Both the position numbers and the translations under genes were made by a program. Under the pieces are notes generated by a model. The model saw only the letters and a list, made by a program, of their open reading frames with translations. It did no database searches and had not been told where the DNA came from. Positions 49,554 through 59,389 of a DNA stretch of 64,000 nt are shown piece after piece. Each line of letters begins with the position of its first letter. Position 1 is the first letter of the stretch. The stretch comes from Protula sp. h YS-2021 (taxonomy: Eukaryota > Annelida > Polychaeta > Sabellida > Serpulidae): NCBI GenBank assembly GCA_949752745.1, contig OX457026.1, forward strand, positions 74,650,742 to 74,714,741, read 5' to 3'.

Positions 49554-52213
49554 TTTTCGTCTTTTCCCAAGTAATAAACACATAAAATATAACATTGAGT
49601 GCTCTATAGCCTGAGGTCGTCATTTCATCGTGCGTAAGCAGGCCGAGAATCGCTCTCCGACTAAATAGCAATACATCGAACGACAGCACAATACAATCCG
49701 TTGCACTGGATGACTATCTTCACGGGAGTTTAACATATTTCCAACCCCCGACCCCCCCCCCCCCCGCCACACCCCCACCCCAACCCCAACCCCAGCCCTG
49801 AGGCCATTTAACACTGTGAATATTTACTTTGATGTTTCATGTGGATTCGCCATAACAATTTTTACTGAAAATGAAAATAAGTAGACGCTTGTATATTTAG
49901 TTTCTAAGTGTTCTCAAACCAGAGTTCTCTTCTCAAGTGTCATTTATTCATTGCAAAAACACTTGATTTTTTTACAGGACGTTCAGTGAACTTTGCCTGG
50001 TCAATGAGAGAAAGACAAACGTCGATTTACTCCCATCAAAACTGATAAAATGTGCAAAACTTTACACACAAAAAAACCATTTATAAAAAATGTGTATGCA
50101 CTCTAAATTTTAGGCCGAAATTGGCAGGACTTATCTGAAAAGGACGCTAATCTGTACGTGACTGTGCGCCATATCTATTACTGTAAAGGTAACTCGTACA
50201 AAGGTCCGTTACTTGTAATAACCATGCGACGATAGAAGATGAAGGGGCGGGGTGGGCGGGGGGAGAGTAAAGGTGAGTGGATGGGTAGGTGCACGAGTTC
50301 AATGGCCCCTCCCCTATTAAAGCGATTCCTTGTTAACAGTTTATAAATCCGTAAACTTTATAAAAAAAAGGTTGAAAGGTTTACTCTGCCCTTCTCCAAA
50401 CCCCTTTTGGCCGGGCGGATCCTACTTCGGATCGTTTTGATCGTCACGCTGGCATTAATCTGTTCAGTGTTTTGTAATTACTTCTTTATCTAACGCAAGT
50501 ATCTCTGTGTTTTTTTTCACACAACCGCTATTTATATACAGTCACTTGAAAATTCTGACATTTTTATAATTTTTGTGACATTCCATTATTTACTTTTTTC
50601 TATCAGGAACCATCAATGAAATACACACAATATTTTGCTCCTTTTAACGCTTTCCGCAAGCACAAATGATGAACGTCACCCATTGACAAAAACATTAACG
50701 TGTGTGGATATTGAAATTATGTCAAAATAGTCTCAAAATCATTAAAGATTTTATTTTAATCATTTTTAAGGCAGAAGAAGTGTATATTTCAACATGACAT
50801 GGCGCAGTCTTACAGATTCAGATTTCGTGAGACATAAATTTTGTGGAATAAATATGAAAAAAATGACAGTGAGTCGCGTTTATTGCTTACATTTGTGTAC
50901 CATCTTTCTTCCTCAAACCATTTATAACCATCACATTCATACCAACCTGTATAAGGGAAAGTGGGATTCAGGACTGAGGTGCTGGCATCTTCTTTATCAG
51001 CTTCTTTTAGTTTCCGTATTCCCTCTGGTCCTCTTCTTAGCCCCACTTCTTTCTTCTTTGTTGGGCCCTGCAGTGTCTTTTTAATCGTACCGCTATCATT
51101 CCACTTCAAAATGTTACCAGTATCGAAGTTCTTGAGTGGTACATCTTGGGTGACTGGCTGTGCGTTTTCGCCCCAGCCATACATATTCAGCAGCTCGTTC
51201 ACTGTTGACTCAGCATAGTCTTTCATGTCAGTTCTCATGTGTTCCGGGTTGGCACCGGGCCGGGCCGTGGCGAGTGTTCCCTCTGCACCGCCATGCATAA
51301 TCTGCTGCGGACGGTGCTGGAAAGGAGCTGGCCGGGGTGACGGTTTTCTGTTTGCACACCTTGCTACCACTTCCTGTGACTTTTTTGGTGGTAGCGGACG
51401 GGCAGATGCTTCACTGCTAGACGGAGAAGGGCCGGTAAATTGTAGCTTTTTACGGCTGACATTGGCCCCTGTAGATAAATCTAAGGCTCCACAGTCATCG
51501 GTGTTGTAACTGCTTTCAAGACTGGAATTATTGGCCAGTGAATCGGTGTGACTAGAGGCCTTCGGACCGCTGAGATCCAGCACCACGTCCGTGTTCATAT
51601 CTTGCTGGCTATATTCGGTTTGGTTGACGTCATCCGAAATCGCAGCGATACTGAAATCTACATCCGGATTATTGACACGGTATTCTTCCGCCTCATCTGC
51701 ACCACCATAGGTGTCTTTGAGAAGAGATACCTCATTCTCTGCTTCCCTCATCTGAAACAAGTTCTTTGGAGCGGCGTTTTTGCGCCTGTTCTTTCGCCCA
51801 GAAGGCGACCCAGTCGTTCCTGATGGTCCAGCGGATATCTTTGCGGCTTCGCGCAAGGCTGTCGAACTTGCTGAACTCGAATTGCTACTGGCTAAATCAC
51901 GTTGTCCACATGGCAAGTCCAATTCCACAATATGCTCTGGTGCTGCGCATGACTTAAGTAAATCAGTCTGCCCACCAGGTATAAGTCTCTCAACGGTGTC
52001 TTTTAGGCCGTTGCTATTAATATCACCACTTATTACTGATGCTACGCAGTCAGCACTACTTAAGTCAGATGCCTCATTTGAACTGTACTTTGGGCTAATT
52101 TTTCCACAGGCTTCTTCAGGTATTGTCTCTTCATTGGTTCCTTCTGTGCGGCTGCTTTGTAACTTGGCACAGATGTCGTCAAGCCTGAGCAACCCTCCTC
52201 CTGGCCTAGCCAT
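29675..52213 (-). CDS. CASZ1: castor/CASZ1 zinc-finger transcription factor, 12 coding exons
   Basis: The join of twelve exons (listed separately) gives 5,346 coding bases and a 1,781-residue protein, with every intron GT-AG and phases consistent. Castor proteins are nuclear DNA-binding regulators of neural and cardiovascular cell fate. The start ATG (52,213) precedes [12 protein letters not shown], which aligns with the KLNAICAKL start region of vertebrate CASZ1; [16 protein letters not shown] (332-347) matches a second conserved N-terminal block. Twelve castor-type fingers (C-x4-C, H-x-HC, then a second C/H half) lie at about 463-500, 520-560, 580-615, 640-680, 919-955, 975-1020, 1093-1130, 1149-1186, 1373-1408 and three between about 1625 and the C-terminus. 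An AT-hook (RGRPPK, 1043-1048) and acidic linkers are present. The protein stops right after the last finger. 5' UTR exons were not located, and extra in-phase exons in the 8.6-kb intron cannot be excluded. Confidence 0.93.
31316..32279 (-). CDS. CASZ1: castor coding exon 11 (fingers 6-8, AT-hook)
   Basis: 964 bases, phase 0 to 1. Closes finger 6 ([15 protein letters not shown]), then the basic AT-hook [13 protein letters not shown], finger 7 ([16 protein letters not shown]) and finger 8 ([17 protein letters not shown]). A Pro/Ser/Val-rich low-complexity linker follows. Acceptor TTTACAG, donor CTCCAG|GTAAAT. Confidence 0.93.
32529..32646 (-). CDS. CASZ1: castor coding exon 10 (finger 6, first half)
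   Basis: 118 bases, phase 2 to 0. Encodes [20 protein letters not shown], then [18 protein letters not shown]. Donor TATGG|GTAATT. The following 249-base intron is fully open in this frame (see findings). Confidence 0.9.
33112..33234 (-). CDS. CASZ1: castor coding exon 9 (finger 5)
   Basis: 123 bases, phase 2 to 2, a multiple of three, so skipping would keep frame and remove a whole finger. Encodes [15 protein letters not shown] and [15 protein letters not shown]. Acceptor ATTTCCAG, donor GCCAG|GTATCA. Confidence 0.92.
33409..33647. mobile_element. Palindromic MITE in a castor intron
   Basis: The left end CAGTAGTGGGGAAATGGGGA then TTCTGGAACAG is mirrored at the right end by CTGTTCCAGAATCCCCATTT then TCCCCTACTCTCTG. 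Internally GGGGATTCTGGAACA and its complement recur several times, so most of the element can fold on itself. It lies between exons 8 and 9 and has no coding capacity. Confidence 0.8.
34108..34325 (-). CDS. CASZ1: castor coding exon 8 (linker before finger 5)
   Basis: 218 bases, phase 0 to 2. Encodes [20 protein letters not shown] through a Lys/Glu-rich linker to ETWKRFLTR, which matches the PWKVYLRRF that leads into vertebrate finger 5. Acceptor ACTTACAG, donor CACAAG|GTGATG. Confidence 0.9.
34774..35324 (-). CDS. CASZ1: castor coding exon 7 (finger 4 end, acidic linker)
   Basis: 551 bases, phase 1 to 0. Starts [20 protein letters not shown], closing finger 4, then a disordered linker rich in Ser, Thr and Asp. 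The stretch [12 protein letters not shown] fits an acidic-tail (NDSM-type) SUMO site. Donor ATGAAC|GTAGGT. Confidence 0.92.
35806..35943 (-). CDS. CASZ1: castor coding exon 6 (finger 3 end, finger 4 start)
   Basis: 138 bases, phase 1 to 1, so its length is a multiple of three. Encodes [20 protein letters not shown], then [16 protein letters not shown]. Acceptor TTTCACAG, donor GGGCAG|GTGAGT. Confidence 0.94.
36214..36430 (-). CDS. CASZ1: castor coding exon 5 (finger 2 end, finger 3 start)
   Basis: 217 bases, phase 0 to 1. Encodes [13 protein letters not shown], then [12 protein letters not shown] and [18 protein letters not shown], the most conserved part of castor proteins. Acceptor AATTGCAG, donor GATATTG|GTATGT. 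Confidence 0.94.
37333..37497 (-). CDS. CASZ1: castor coding exon 4 (finger 1 end, finger 2 start)
   Basis: 165 bases, phase 0 on both sides. Encodes [19 protein letters not shown], then [14 protein letters not shown] and [10 protein letters not shown], almost identical in wording to the vertebrate LQHGFMRFSPLDDC segment. Acceptor TTTGCAG, donor ATCCAG|GTTTGC. Confidence 0.92.
37985..38160 (+). repeat. Candidate tRNA-derived SINE
   Basis: An A-box-like TGGTTAATTGGT (about 38,031) and a B-box-like GAGTTCGAATTCGG (about 38,061) lie about 30 bases apart on the plus strand, the spacing of a pol III promoter in a tRNA. No cloverleaf was established, so a SINE or SINE fragment is likelier than a tRNA gene. 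Confidence 0.35.
38265..39440. mobile_element. ACGTTG-rich dispersed repeat, copy A
   Basis: Dense in AACGTT, GACGTC and ACGTTG words (38,280-39,180). 38,620-38,860 corresponds in reverse complement to parts of 61,440-61,560. 39,200-39,440 matches 61,590-61,800 in the same sense (shared TACGGTGTCGTGG-like, GTCAAAG-ACCC and GGTAACGCA). It sits in the castor intron between exons 3 and 4. Confidence 0.6.
39484..39794. repeat. Perfect 20-bp inverted repeat pair, 311-bp span
   Basis: ATCTAGCGACAATTCATCTA at 39,484-39,503 is exactly the reverse complement of 39,775-39,794. A second partial copy of the motif follows on the right. The enclosed DNA is non-coding. Possibly a small MITE. Confidence 0.6.
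39822..40560. repeat. Irregular tandem repeat with GGAC-type tail
   Basis: Five units start at TGTGGAAGAAAGAA-like phrases (about 39,835, 39,949, 40,097, 40,273 and 40,440), each with an A/T-rich block and an AAAATAACC phrase. The period varies from about 115 to 175 bases. It ends in a GC-rich tract with GGCCGGACGGGCGCGC near 40,505, similar in style to the tails at 8,605 and 24,757. Confidence 0.6.
40729..40978 (-). repeat. 36-bp tandem array overlapping a castor splice donor, 7 copies
   Basis: Plus-strand unit CTGTTCCAGAACAGACTGAC then ATGTACCTTAGTGGGG; copies are 35 or 36 bases. The last copy ends inside exon 3, so each unit carries the exon end CACTAAG and the splice donor GTACATG on the minus strand. 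Copies 1, 2 and 7 keep AAG|GTAC; the others carry GGCAC, GAAGTAC or ATGGTAT variants. Confidence 0.9.
40969..41056 (-). CDS. CASZ1: castor coding exon 3 (finger 1, first half)
   Basis: 88 bases, phase 2 to phase 0. Encodes [19 protein letters not shown] and RECPTK. The donor (CACTAAG|GTACAT) is the first unit of a 36-bp tandem array that runs into the intron, so several copies of this splice donor follow. Confidence 0.9.
42285..42384 (-). CDS. CASZ1: castor coding exon 2
   Basis: 100 bases, phase 1 to phase 2. Encodes [20 protein letters not shown] then [10 protein letters not shown]; the YGKYVTR end matches the YQKYIAR that precedes finger 1 of vertebrate CASZ1. Acceptor TTCTTCCAG, donor CCAG|GTAGTG. 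Confidence 0.88.
42386..50946 (-). other. castor intron 1, 8.6 kb
   Basis: Mostly AT-rich sequence with poly-T (49,516-49,550), poly-C runs (42,893, 49,756) and one full copy of the ACGTTG-rich repeat at 43,576-44,379. No ORF here looks like a further castor exon or a nested gene. Confidence 0.6.
43576..44379. mobile_element. ACGTTG-rich dispersed repeat, copy B
   Basis: An 804-base element whose ends are inverted: CCCAGTAAATATTCTAACGT at the left and, at the right, AACGTCACAATGTTTACTGGG-like sequence. The interior is rich in ACGTT words. The left 170 bases match the reverse complement of 61,880-62,055. Confidence 0.65.
50947..52213 (-). CDS. CASZ1: castor coding exon 1 (start codon, N-terminal domain)
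   Basis: Residues 1-422, ends in phase 1 (donor ACAG|GTTGGT). The exon itself begins at an acceptor at 52,258 after a long pyrimidine tract, so a 5' UTR exon lies further upstream. It holds the conserved start block, a Ser-rich region, a basic patch [12 protein letters not shown] (139-150), VLDLSG (211-216) and ALDLST (243-248). The first downstream Met in good context (ATCATGG) was chosen as start because it lies directly before the conserved [11 protein letters not shown]. Confidence 0.92.
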
Positions 52214-52436
52214 GATTAGGAATCTTGTTTTCCTGGTACCTAGTACTGCATTTCTATTCTGAAAAAGGAAAAAAAAAAGAAACAAATGTTTCTTTAAATT
52301 ACTTTCTATTTAAATAAAATTTACTTATCCGGCACAGGCGATAAATTATTATACATTCTACTACTAATCCGACACATTTGGAGATATATTGAGGTATCCA
52401 GGTTAACAATTATAAGTTTCAACCCCGTATGTATAT

Positions 52437-52681
52437 AAAAATTCCGATAATTACATGTTTACTTCTTTGAAAACATATTTGGATACTTTAGGTAATTAGG
52501 TAGTACACCACAGGAAAGAAAAATATATTTTAACTTTAGTTTACATATGTATATTATATATATATATATATATATATAAACTAAATTCAAATAATTTTTC
52601 TTTCTTGTGGTGTACTACCTAATTACTTAAAGGTATCTAAATATGTTTTCAAAGAAGCAAAAATGTAATTATCGGAATTTT
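52437..52681. mobile_element. Foldback palindrome next to the first castor coding exon
   Basis: Arms of roughly 105 bases. The left arm begins AAAATTCCGATAATTACAT and includes GGTAGTACACCACA; the right arm mirrors it (TGTGGTGTACTACC, ending AATTATCGGAATTTT). The centre is a TA run. There are only a few mismatches between arms, so it is a young MITE or a conserved hairpin. It lies about 180 bases upstream of the exon's acceptor. Confidence 0.85.
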
Positions 52682-52689
52682 CGTGAATA

Positions 52690-55030
52690 GCGCATATATT
52701 TTATTGTGTAACTTCCTCCTTGCGTTTTATATGTTAGGTTATTTTCCACAAAATAAACTTTCAGTGATTCCCTTGCCAAATTTGTACTAAAATCTCGATT
52801 AGGTAAATAAAATGCCACGTTTTTTACATACAAAGTTTGAATCAAAATAATGGTTTCAAATTACGCACAAAACCTTATTTCATTCCACTAAAATATGAGT
52901 CGTTTGATACAAGAACACATTTTTTAGTTTTGTATTTTATTATACGGCCTTTTTCACCAAAAGCAAGCTTAAAGCACTTAGCAAATACACGCATAAATCA
53001 GTTTTATTCTAAACGACGACCCTCTCCACTTGAATCAATTCCTCTATAAATATAAAATTGGTTCAACGACCATAAAATAGAAAAACACAAGAAAAAATAA
53101 CAGTGCCAAATTTGGGTTTAACTGTGCATATTTCACATATCAAATTCAGCAAAGCTGTATAAAAATATCTCCCCTCTAAACACAATTTACTGTTAAATGT
53201 ACCCATAGGCTACAATTTTTGGCAATAATGTGAGTTTCACAGCAATAGTGAATATTTATTCTCGTGAAGACACACATTTATTTGACGCGTTTTACATTTT
53301 TCAACTTTATGCAGCTAAGTCTCGTTGTTGAATTAATTTTGATACACTGTGTCATGAACTGAAAATCTGACCCAGTTTCTGCCTCATTATGAGCTTCTTG
53401 TAAGAAGGACTGCAGATGCTGCAGAGATTCAAACAGGTAATATTTCACAACAACTGAAAAATATGAGGCGGAAACAAAAAGACCATCTAGTCATTAAAAT
53501 TCTTGTATGATTAGATTTTTAAATTAAGAGGTATTTATCAAAACGGAAATCTGGAACAAAAACTTCAGATTTGAATTGCGTTTGACCGCAGCTAAAATGT
53601 GTTAAATTGCATGAAAACATTAATAGTAAAAGATGCTATATATAGTACTTTTTCAACGGTCATTTCAAATATATGTTTGTTCTGGTATTGCTGAAAAAAA
53701 ATGCAGTATCTGTAGCAGAGGAATTGTCGTTAACACGTTTCTGGAAAATGGACAGATTTTTTTTTTCAGTTACTTCCATCCTATAGTTTGGTTTTCTCCG
53801 ATAAGAGCCACCTAAACAGTACGTGACCAAAATTTACAGATTTCCTAACCCCCCCCCCCCCCCCCACTGTACGAAAAATTTGTGGTGTTACCCATGGCAT
53901 ACGAATAACTGAGGACGCCTCCAGTCCACCGCCTGCCCCCCCCCCCACCCTTCCCACCCCTTTGAGCACGTATTGTGTTCTTACAATATCTTTTTATCGT
54001 CTTTAAGAATCAATAACTATTCCCGTTGCCTAGCTGAATTTCCAAAAATCGCCTGACCTCTCTTGCATATTCATTGCACTGTTCGATCTAGATTTATTTG
54101 CTCAATGGCAAAAACCCACTATACAAAAGCCACAGAGCCTACTGTGAGATCCTTTTTGGTTAGACTCGTTCACAGTTTGTTTTAACTTCCGGAAATATAT
54201 GCATTTCCTATTTATATCTTTTATTTGTTACCACAGAAACCAAGAATGCCATTCAATGTAGATCATATTGATACAAAACGCCAAAAAGTTACCAAAAAAT
54301 AGGACTGTCTTGAACTTCTGGTTATAACAATTGTGCATTTAATTAAGGCTGCATTCACAAACTGCGTGCCTTTCCTATTGCTATTCGATGAAGTAAATCC
54401 TCCGTTGACAAACAGCCTCCAGTAGCTGACCATGCCTTTTTGTCCAATCCCTATAATTCCTTCTACAACTCCTCCTTTTAGTGAACACCTCTGAATAAGT
54501 TTTACGGTCCCATAGGCGTTCCTGTTATGGGGATTTTACTGTACACATGCCACAATAATCTCGGTGGGATTGCGAAGTATTGCATTATTATCTCTCTAGC
54601 GAAATGCTTGATAATCACCCAGATCCCGATTTTACACACAAATATATGAATTCAGATGTTTTGATTATTGTAGCGAATTTATGTGTAAATTCGCGTACAT
54701 ACATGATTTTTCATGATTGTTTTCGATCTCTGTCTCTATCAATAAAAAAGACCAAGAAATGTCAATATTGTATATTTGTACTCTTTTTTTTTTTACACAT
54801 GAATCACTCTTTCGTGTGTGTTCAAATTTCTGTGTTTTTATTAACATTATTAAATCTTGAACTAAATCTTGAACTTTTAACAAAATATTTTTTAATTTCT
54901 CACTTTCTATTATCCGACTCACCTGAAAATAAACTCGTTAAGTGTATTACCACATTTCACCTTAAAGTATATACCTTTACTTTAAACAAGTCCAGATTGC
55001 ACAAACAACAACTTCACTAAGCATTTTGCC

Positions 55031-55066
<36 letters not shown>

Positions 55067-58000
55067 ATATGTATCGATTACGAGCTTATACAGGCAAAAA
55101 TGCGTAATCACGCACTTAACCCAAAAAGCAAAAGCTTTCTACCGAAAACTGCAATTTGTAGCCTGTGACACATAATATACACACACACAGCTCCCAATAA
55201 TTTCAAAGTCCGCTATTTGGTAAATAATGCTCTTTTGCAAATTTATGCACATATATAATACTTTACCTTATACGGGTATATCAAGTTTGGCTGAAAGTCA
55301 GATAAAGCCGATAAAGGCAAGTTTTTTCACAAAATCACTTGATAGTTCGAAAACACTGAATTGCTAGCTATTGACTAGCCACTTTTAAATATAGCCTTTC
55401 GCATTTTATACTTGAAACTGATAAAGAAGCAAGTTTAGTTTGCTAAAACCAAACAGAAAATAGCAGATACTTTTTTGTGTAACTGTGGGTATTGTGCGAA
55501 ATAAGGTTATATACATAGGGGATTTTATAACATGAAGAATTATCTCATATGTTTTTCTTCGATTGGTGCCACCAGTAATATATTTCCAATTTATAATAAT
55601 TCTTTGTCGTTTCACATGGAGTATAACTTTAAAAAGTTCTCTTCACCTTTTTGGTTTTTTTACCTGAGGCCTTCAATTTTAAGCGCTTTCATTTTAATAA
55701 GGTCTTGTTTACACAGACATGCATATTTTTTAAGAAGAACTGTGTAGCGTCTGCGCAGTGTTCAATTTCTTTCGTTCAAGTTGTGTCTGAATTTCGAAAA
55801 TTTGTCCCGAAAATATCTTTGACAAACAACAAAAACTGCGATGTGCCAATTAAGGAGGAATCATTTTTCAGCTGTAGCGTGAACTACGCGTTCATTCCTT
55901 ACCCCATTCCTACCTTCGTACGCAAAATATGTACCGTCATACATTGATTATAACTGTTATCTCCCGCACTGCCCCTTACCTTACCCTTCCCCCCCCCCCC
56001 CCCATCCTCCTCATTTGGTTATATAGATGTCTCCTTAATATATCTAAAACAGTCAATAAACCATTACTTTAGATGTACTGAATATATCTCTAATTTCCAA
56101 GAGATATATTTAATTCATCAGTTCTATATCTAAATGAGGAACAATACTGCAATCTAAAGGTTCCAAAATAATCTAAATTAGGGACAATTAGTTACATTTA
56201 TAATTTAATTGAGAAAACTCATGATAAATAAGGACTTAAAAATTGGGGTCGTCCATAAGGCACGCATGCAAAACAATTAGACTTTTCAACAGCCCCACCC
56301 CCTGTCCTCCCAGTGTCCTTAATAATAAAAAATTGCAACAAAGTACAGCAGCAACTTTCCCATAGCAAACACACAAATACAGACTCCCCCCTTCACCCCT
56401 TATCCCCCCATCCCCCCTTCAATCAGTGCAATTTTTTTATGAATTGTCCATCGGAAAAAATCTTTAAGCAATCAAGATACCGCTGAATGAAAACGTCTAG
56501 AAACAATTTTAGGCAAATCCTGTCGAAAACTTATTAGTTTATATTTCTGTTGGAAATCAGTAGACTGCATCCAGTGTGCCATTTCAAGTCAATTCTAAAA
56601 AATCAAGTTTTTTTTTTTGCGTTTGCCATTTTAATATTGTGCAGCGTCACCTTAAAATATGAGAATAATTTCCAGTTCATCAAATTTATTGACTGGTCTA
56701 TTATGTTGATAATTTTCTTGACGGATGCACACAAAATGTATCAGTTACAGTTAAAATTTAACAAAAATTTAATCAATTTCTGGGCAAGGGTAAAAGGTCT
56801 TAAGAATGCTAGTTTTAACAAAGAAAAATAACAGTACAAAAAATCGTTTTAAATCCCTCCCTTGGAATTACAGTACGTTGTTGTGTAGTAATTAATTGCA
56901 GTGAAACCGTAAATGTTAAACCGCATAGTTGACAGTATTGAAAAGACTAAATTACAAATTTTGTTTTGTCAGTATAAAAACTTTGGCTTTGAACATACAT
57001 TCAACTGTCACAAATTATTTCCAATGAATTCATGCCAGACGTTTTTGGTATAAAATATATAGACTAAGACGACCTTTTTTTCTATTTAATGGGGGAAAAT
57101 TTTAAGACAGCTTGTGGTTCAAAATGCATGTAAACAGACTATGCAATTCTTTTCATGTGAAATTTGAAATTTAGTGTCTTTACCCTGCATTCATCTGCAT
57201 ATTTTATATCTTGTAACACATTACAAGGTTGCAATTTAATACCTTGAAATTAAGTAAAACGTAGAAAAATGATTATTTACTGCGTTTATGCTCTGTTTCT
57301 TCGCTTTATTATTAAGATACAATTTTATTCCTTTTTTCTATAAGAATGGGGTACGGTTAACTGGGTGACGATTAATTATAAGTTTGCCACTGTGAGATGT
57401 TTTAGTTGCATAAAATTTTAAATTTAAAATGAATTTAGTAAGTATCGCTTTTTAATGCAAAATCCATTCCTAAGTTGGTGTCAAACATTTAAGATTCTGT
57501 AGAAACTTAATCTTCAAAGTACACTGTAAAATAGTATAACGAAACGGGAACAAAAGAGAAGAGAGAAAAAGAAAATCGAAATCGAAACAGCGAATTTACA
57601 TACTTTTCTTTTAACACACAAATGTGAAGTCATCGCATTTCTGTGGCTAATTAGGCAGTGGCGAGGTTAGCTTCCTCCCCTCCCCCCTCCCCAAATGCGA
57701 AGTCAACAGGGAATCCTGCGGTCTAGGATGTTAAGAATGACGTCATCCCCAAATTATTACGTTCTCGCAAAATATTAATTTAAGGGAAAAATACTAAACT
57801 TTGTTTGTTTTAACAGAACAGCACCCCCCTCCCAGACCCAACCCCCAATAGCGGATTTGCGAAATCACTCGTCTCAGTAAAAGGTTTTCTTTAATCTTTA
57901 CTCGTTCTTTCTTTCTTTTTTATATGATAGTTTGGGCGCCAATTATTACATTCGCTGTAAGCGCAACATTGCCACGAGGTCAATGCGACGTCCATACCGC

Positions 58001-59098
58001 TAAACTGATATAGAAACGTTAACATAAGGTTACAAAACTAACCAAATAATGATGATCTCTGGGATAGTATGACGTCGTGGCGACGCGGAAGAAGGCGTAA
58101 TTCGATCACTTTAGTTGCAACACACATTGCATATTTCTGTGCTACTATAAGGCTTGAATATCGAAAATCACAATCACATCATTTCTATTATTTTTTTCCT
58201 ATTTTTTTTTTTTTTTTTTTGATTTTTCGATTAGGTCACAGAAATGATGAATATCCCATCTAGACGATCTTGAATTAGAATTAAAATTTTTGTATTAATT
58301 TTCCACACATGTAGTGTGTTTTGCTTTAAGTTTTCTCTCATATGGCCAGGCCATGGTATGGAAGAATCTACATTGAAATAAAGCCCACAGAGTTTCCATT
58401 TTGTTGCCACACAGGATTTTGAATGTTGAACGAATAAAAACCCTAGAAGTGGGCGATGCTAATATCGGGGGACATTCCTTGAACTCCTCCCTCCCTCTTC
58501 TTATTCAATTTTAACGGAAGCAAGGGATTCCCTTGATTTTTAAGTGGAGGCCGAAATAGGCGAAAAAGTGCGGTGATCCTTGTATAAAAATCTCAATGTC
58601 GCCAAACAAGTATCTGCCAAGTTTTTAAATTACTGCTCTTAGTAAAGATCGAGTTTGACCAAAAACTGCAAACAGTGCCCACGACTGCTTACACTCAAGA
58701 ACGTCGTAAGTGGCCTTTGTGAATAGATTAGTAAATGACGTGGGTCGTTGGATACTTAAATATTTGGGCGGCCTCGGTTTTGAACTAAGTTTAAGTTAAG
58801 TGAATGTTAGTGAATGTGGGACCTGACTGTTTTCCACTCAAGACTCAGAAGAAACCTGGAACAACCACACACGCGCGCGCGCACGGGCAAAAAGGCACAA
58901 TTTAACGGAGACATGTCATAACTTTCAACCCCACCTAGAAATCTAGCCTCAGAAGTGGCCTAAATTCTCCGTTTACCTTCTATCGGAACTTGTGTCATAA
59001 CATCGCCTGGTTTCAAACAATAAATAGAGAGAAATGAGATCCAGAGAAATAGAGACAGAGCAAGAGCCCAGCGAGCGAGACAGAGAGGGAGTATGTGA
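52690..59098. other. Upstream region of castor, no gene recognised
   Basis: AT-rich DNA with poly-C runs (53,850, 53,938, 55,990), poly-T runs (54,786, 55,038, 58,205) and no ORF with recognisable motifs. A plus-strand open frame of 146 codons at 54,580-55,020 is of low complexity (Phe/Leu/Ile/Ser from AT-rich DNA) and is not called. Confidence 0.5.
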
Positions 59099-59099
59099 A

Positions 59100-59177
<78 letters not shown>

Positions 59178-59190
59178 AGGGAGGGAGGGA
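59099..59190. repeat. (GA)n and (GGGA)n microsatellite
   Basis: About 35 GA units followed by five GGGA units. Open frames on both strands here are artefacts of the array. Confidence 0.95.
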
Positions 59191-59246
59191 TGGTGCCTGA
59201 ACAGCCTCATACACAGAATATTTTTCCAAAAATAGCTTAGCCATAC

Positions 59247-59388
59247 CTTTTTGTGATTCAGTCGCGTACTTTTAGCAAAGGAAGCACGTCTTTTTCCATG
59301 TCGTCATTCCAGTCACAAAATGTCTTCTTCAAAATCCTTCGCAGTGATTCATACGGTTTATCAAAGTCTTGTCGCATGAAATTCTTCC
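59247..59388 (-). CDS. Possible exon of an unknown minus-strand gene
   Basis: Between a plausible acceptor (GTTTAACAG) and donor (AAAAAG|GTATGG) one frame reads KNFMRQDFDKPYESLRRILK then KTFCDWNDDMEKDVLPLLKV and RD-stop (TGA at 59,258-59,260). The composition is protein-like rather than AT-derived. It could be the last coding exon of an upstream neighbour, a 5' exon of castor with a short upstream frame, or chance. I do not recognise the sequence. Confidence 0.25.
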
Positions 59389-59389
59389 C

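Noticed and set aside
51225..52262. Plus-strand frames up to 160 codons opposite castor exon 1
   Set aside because: Shadows of the castor coding exon on the other strand.
54580..55020. Plus-strand open frame of 146 codons
   Set aside because: Low-complexity Phe/Leu/Ile/Ser composition expected of AT-rich DNA; no motif, and a similar frame is open on the other strand.
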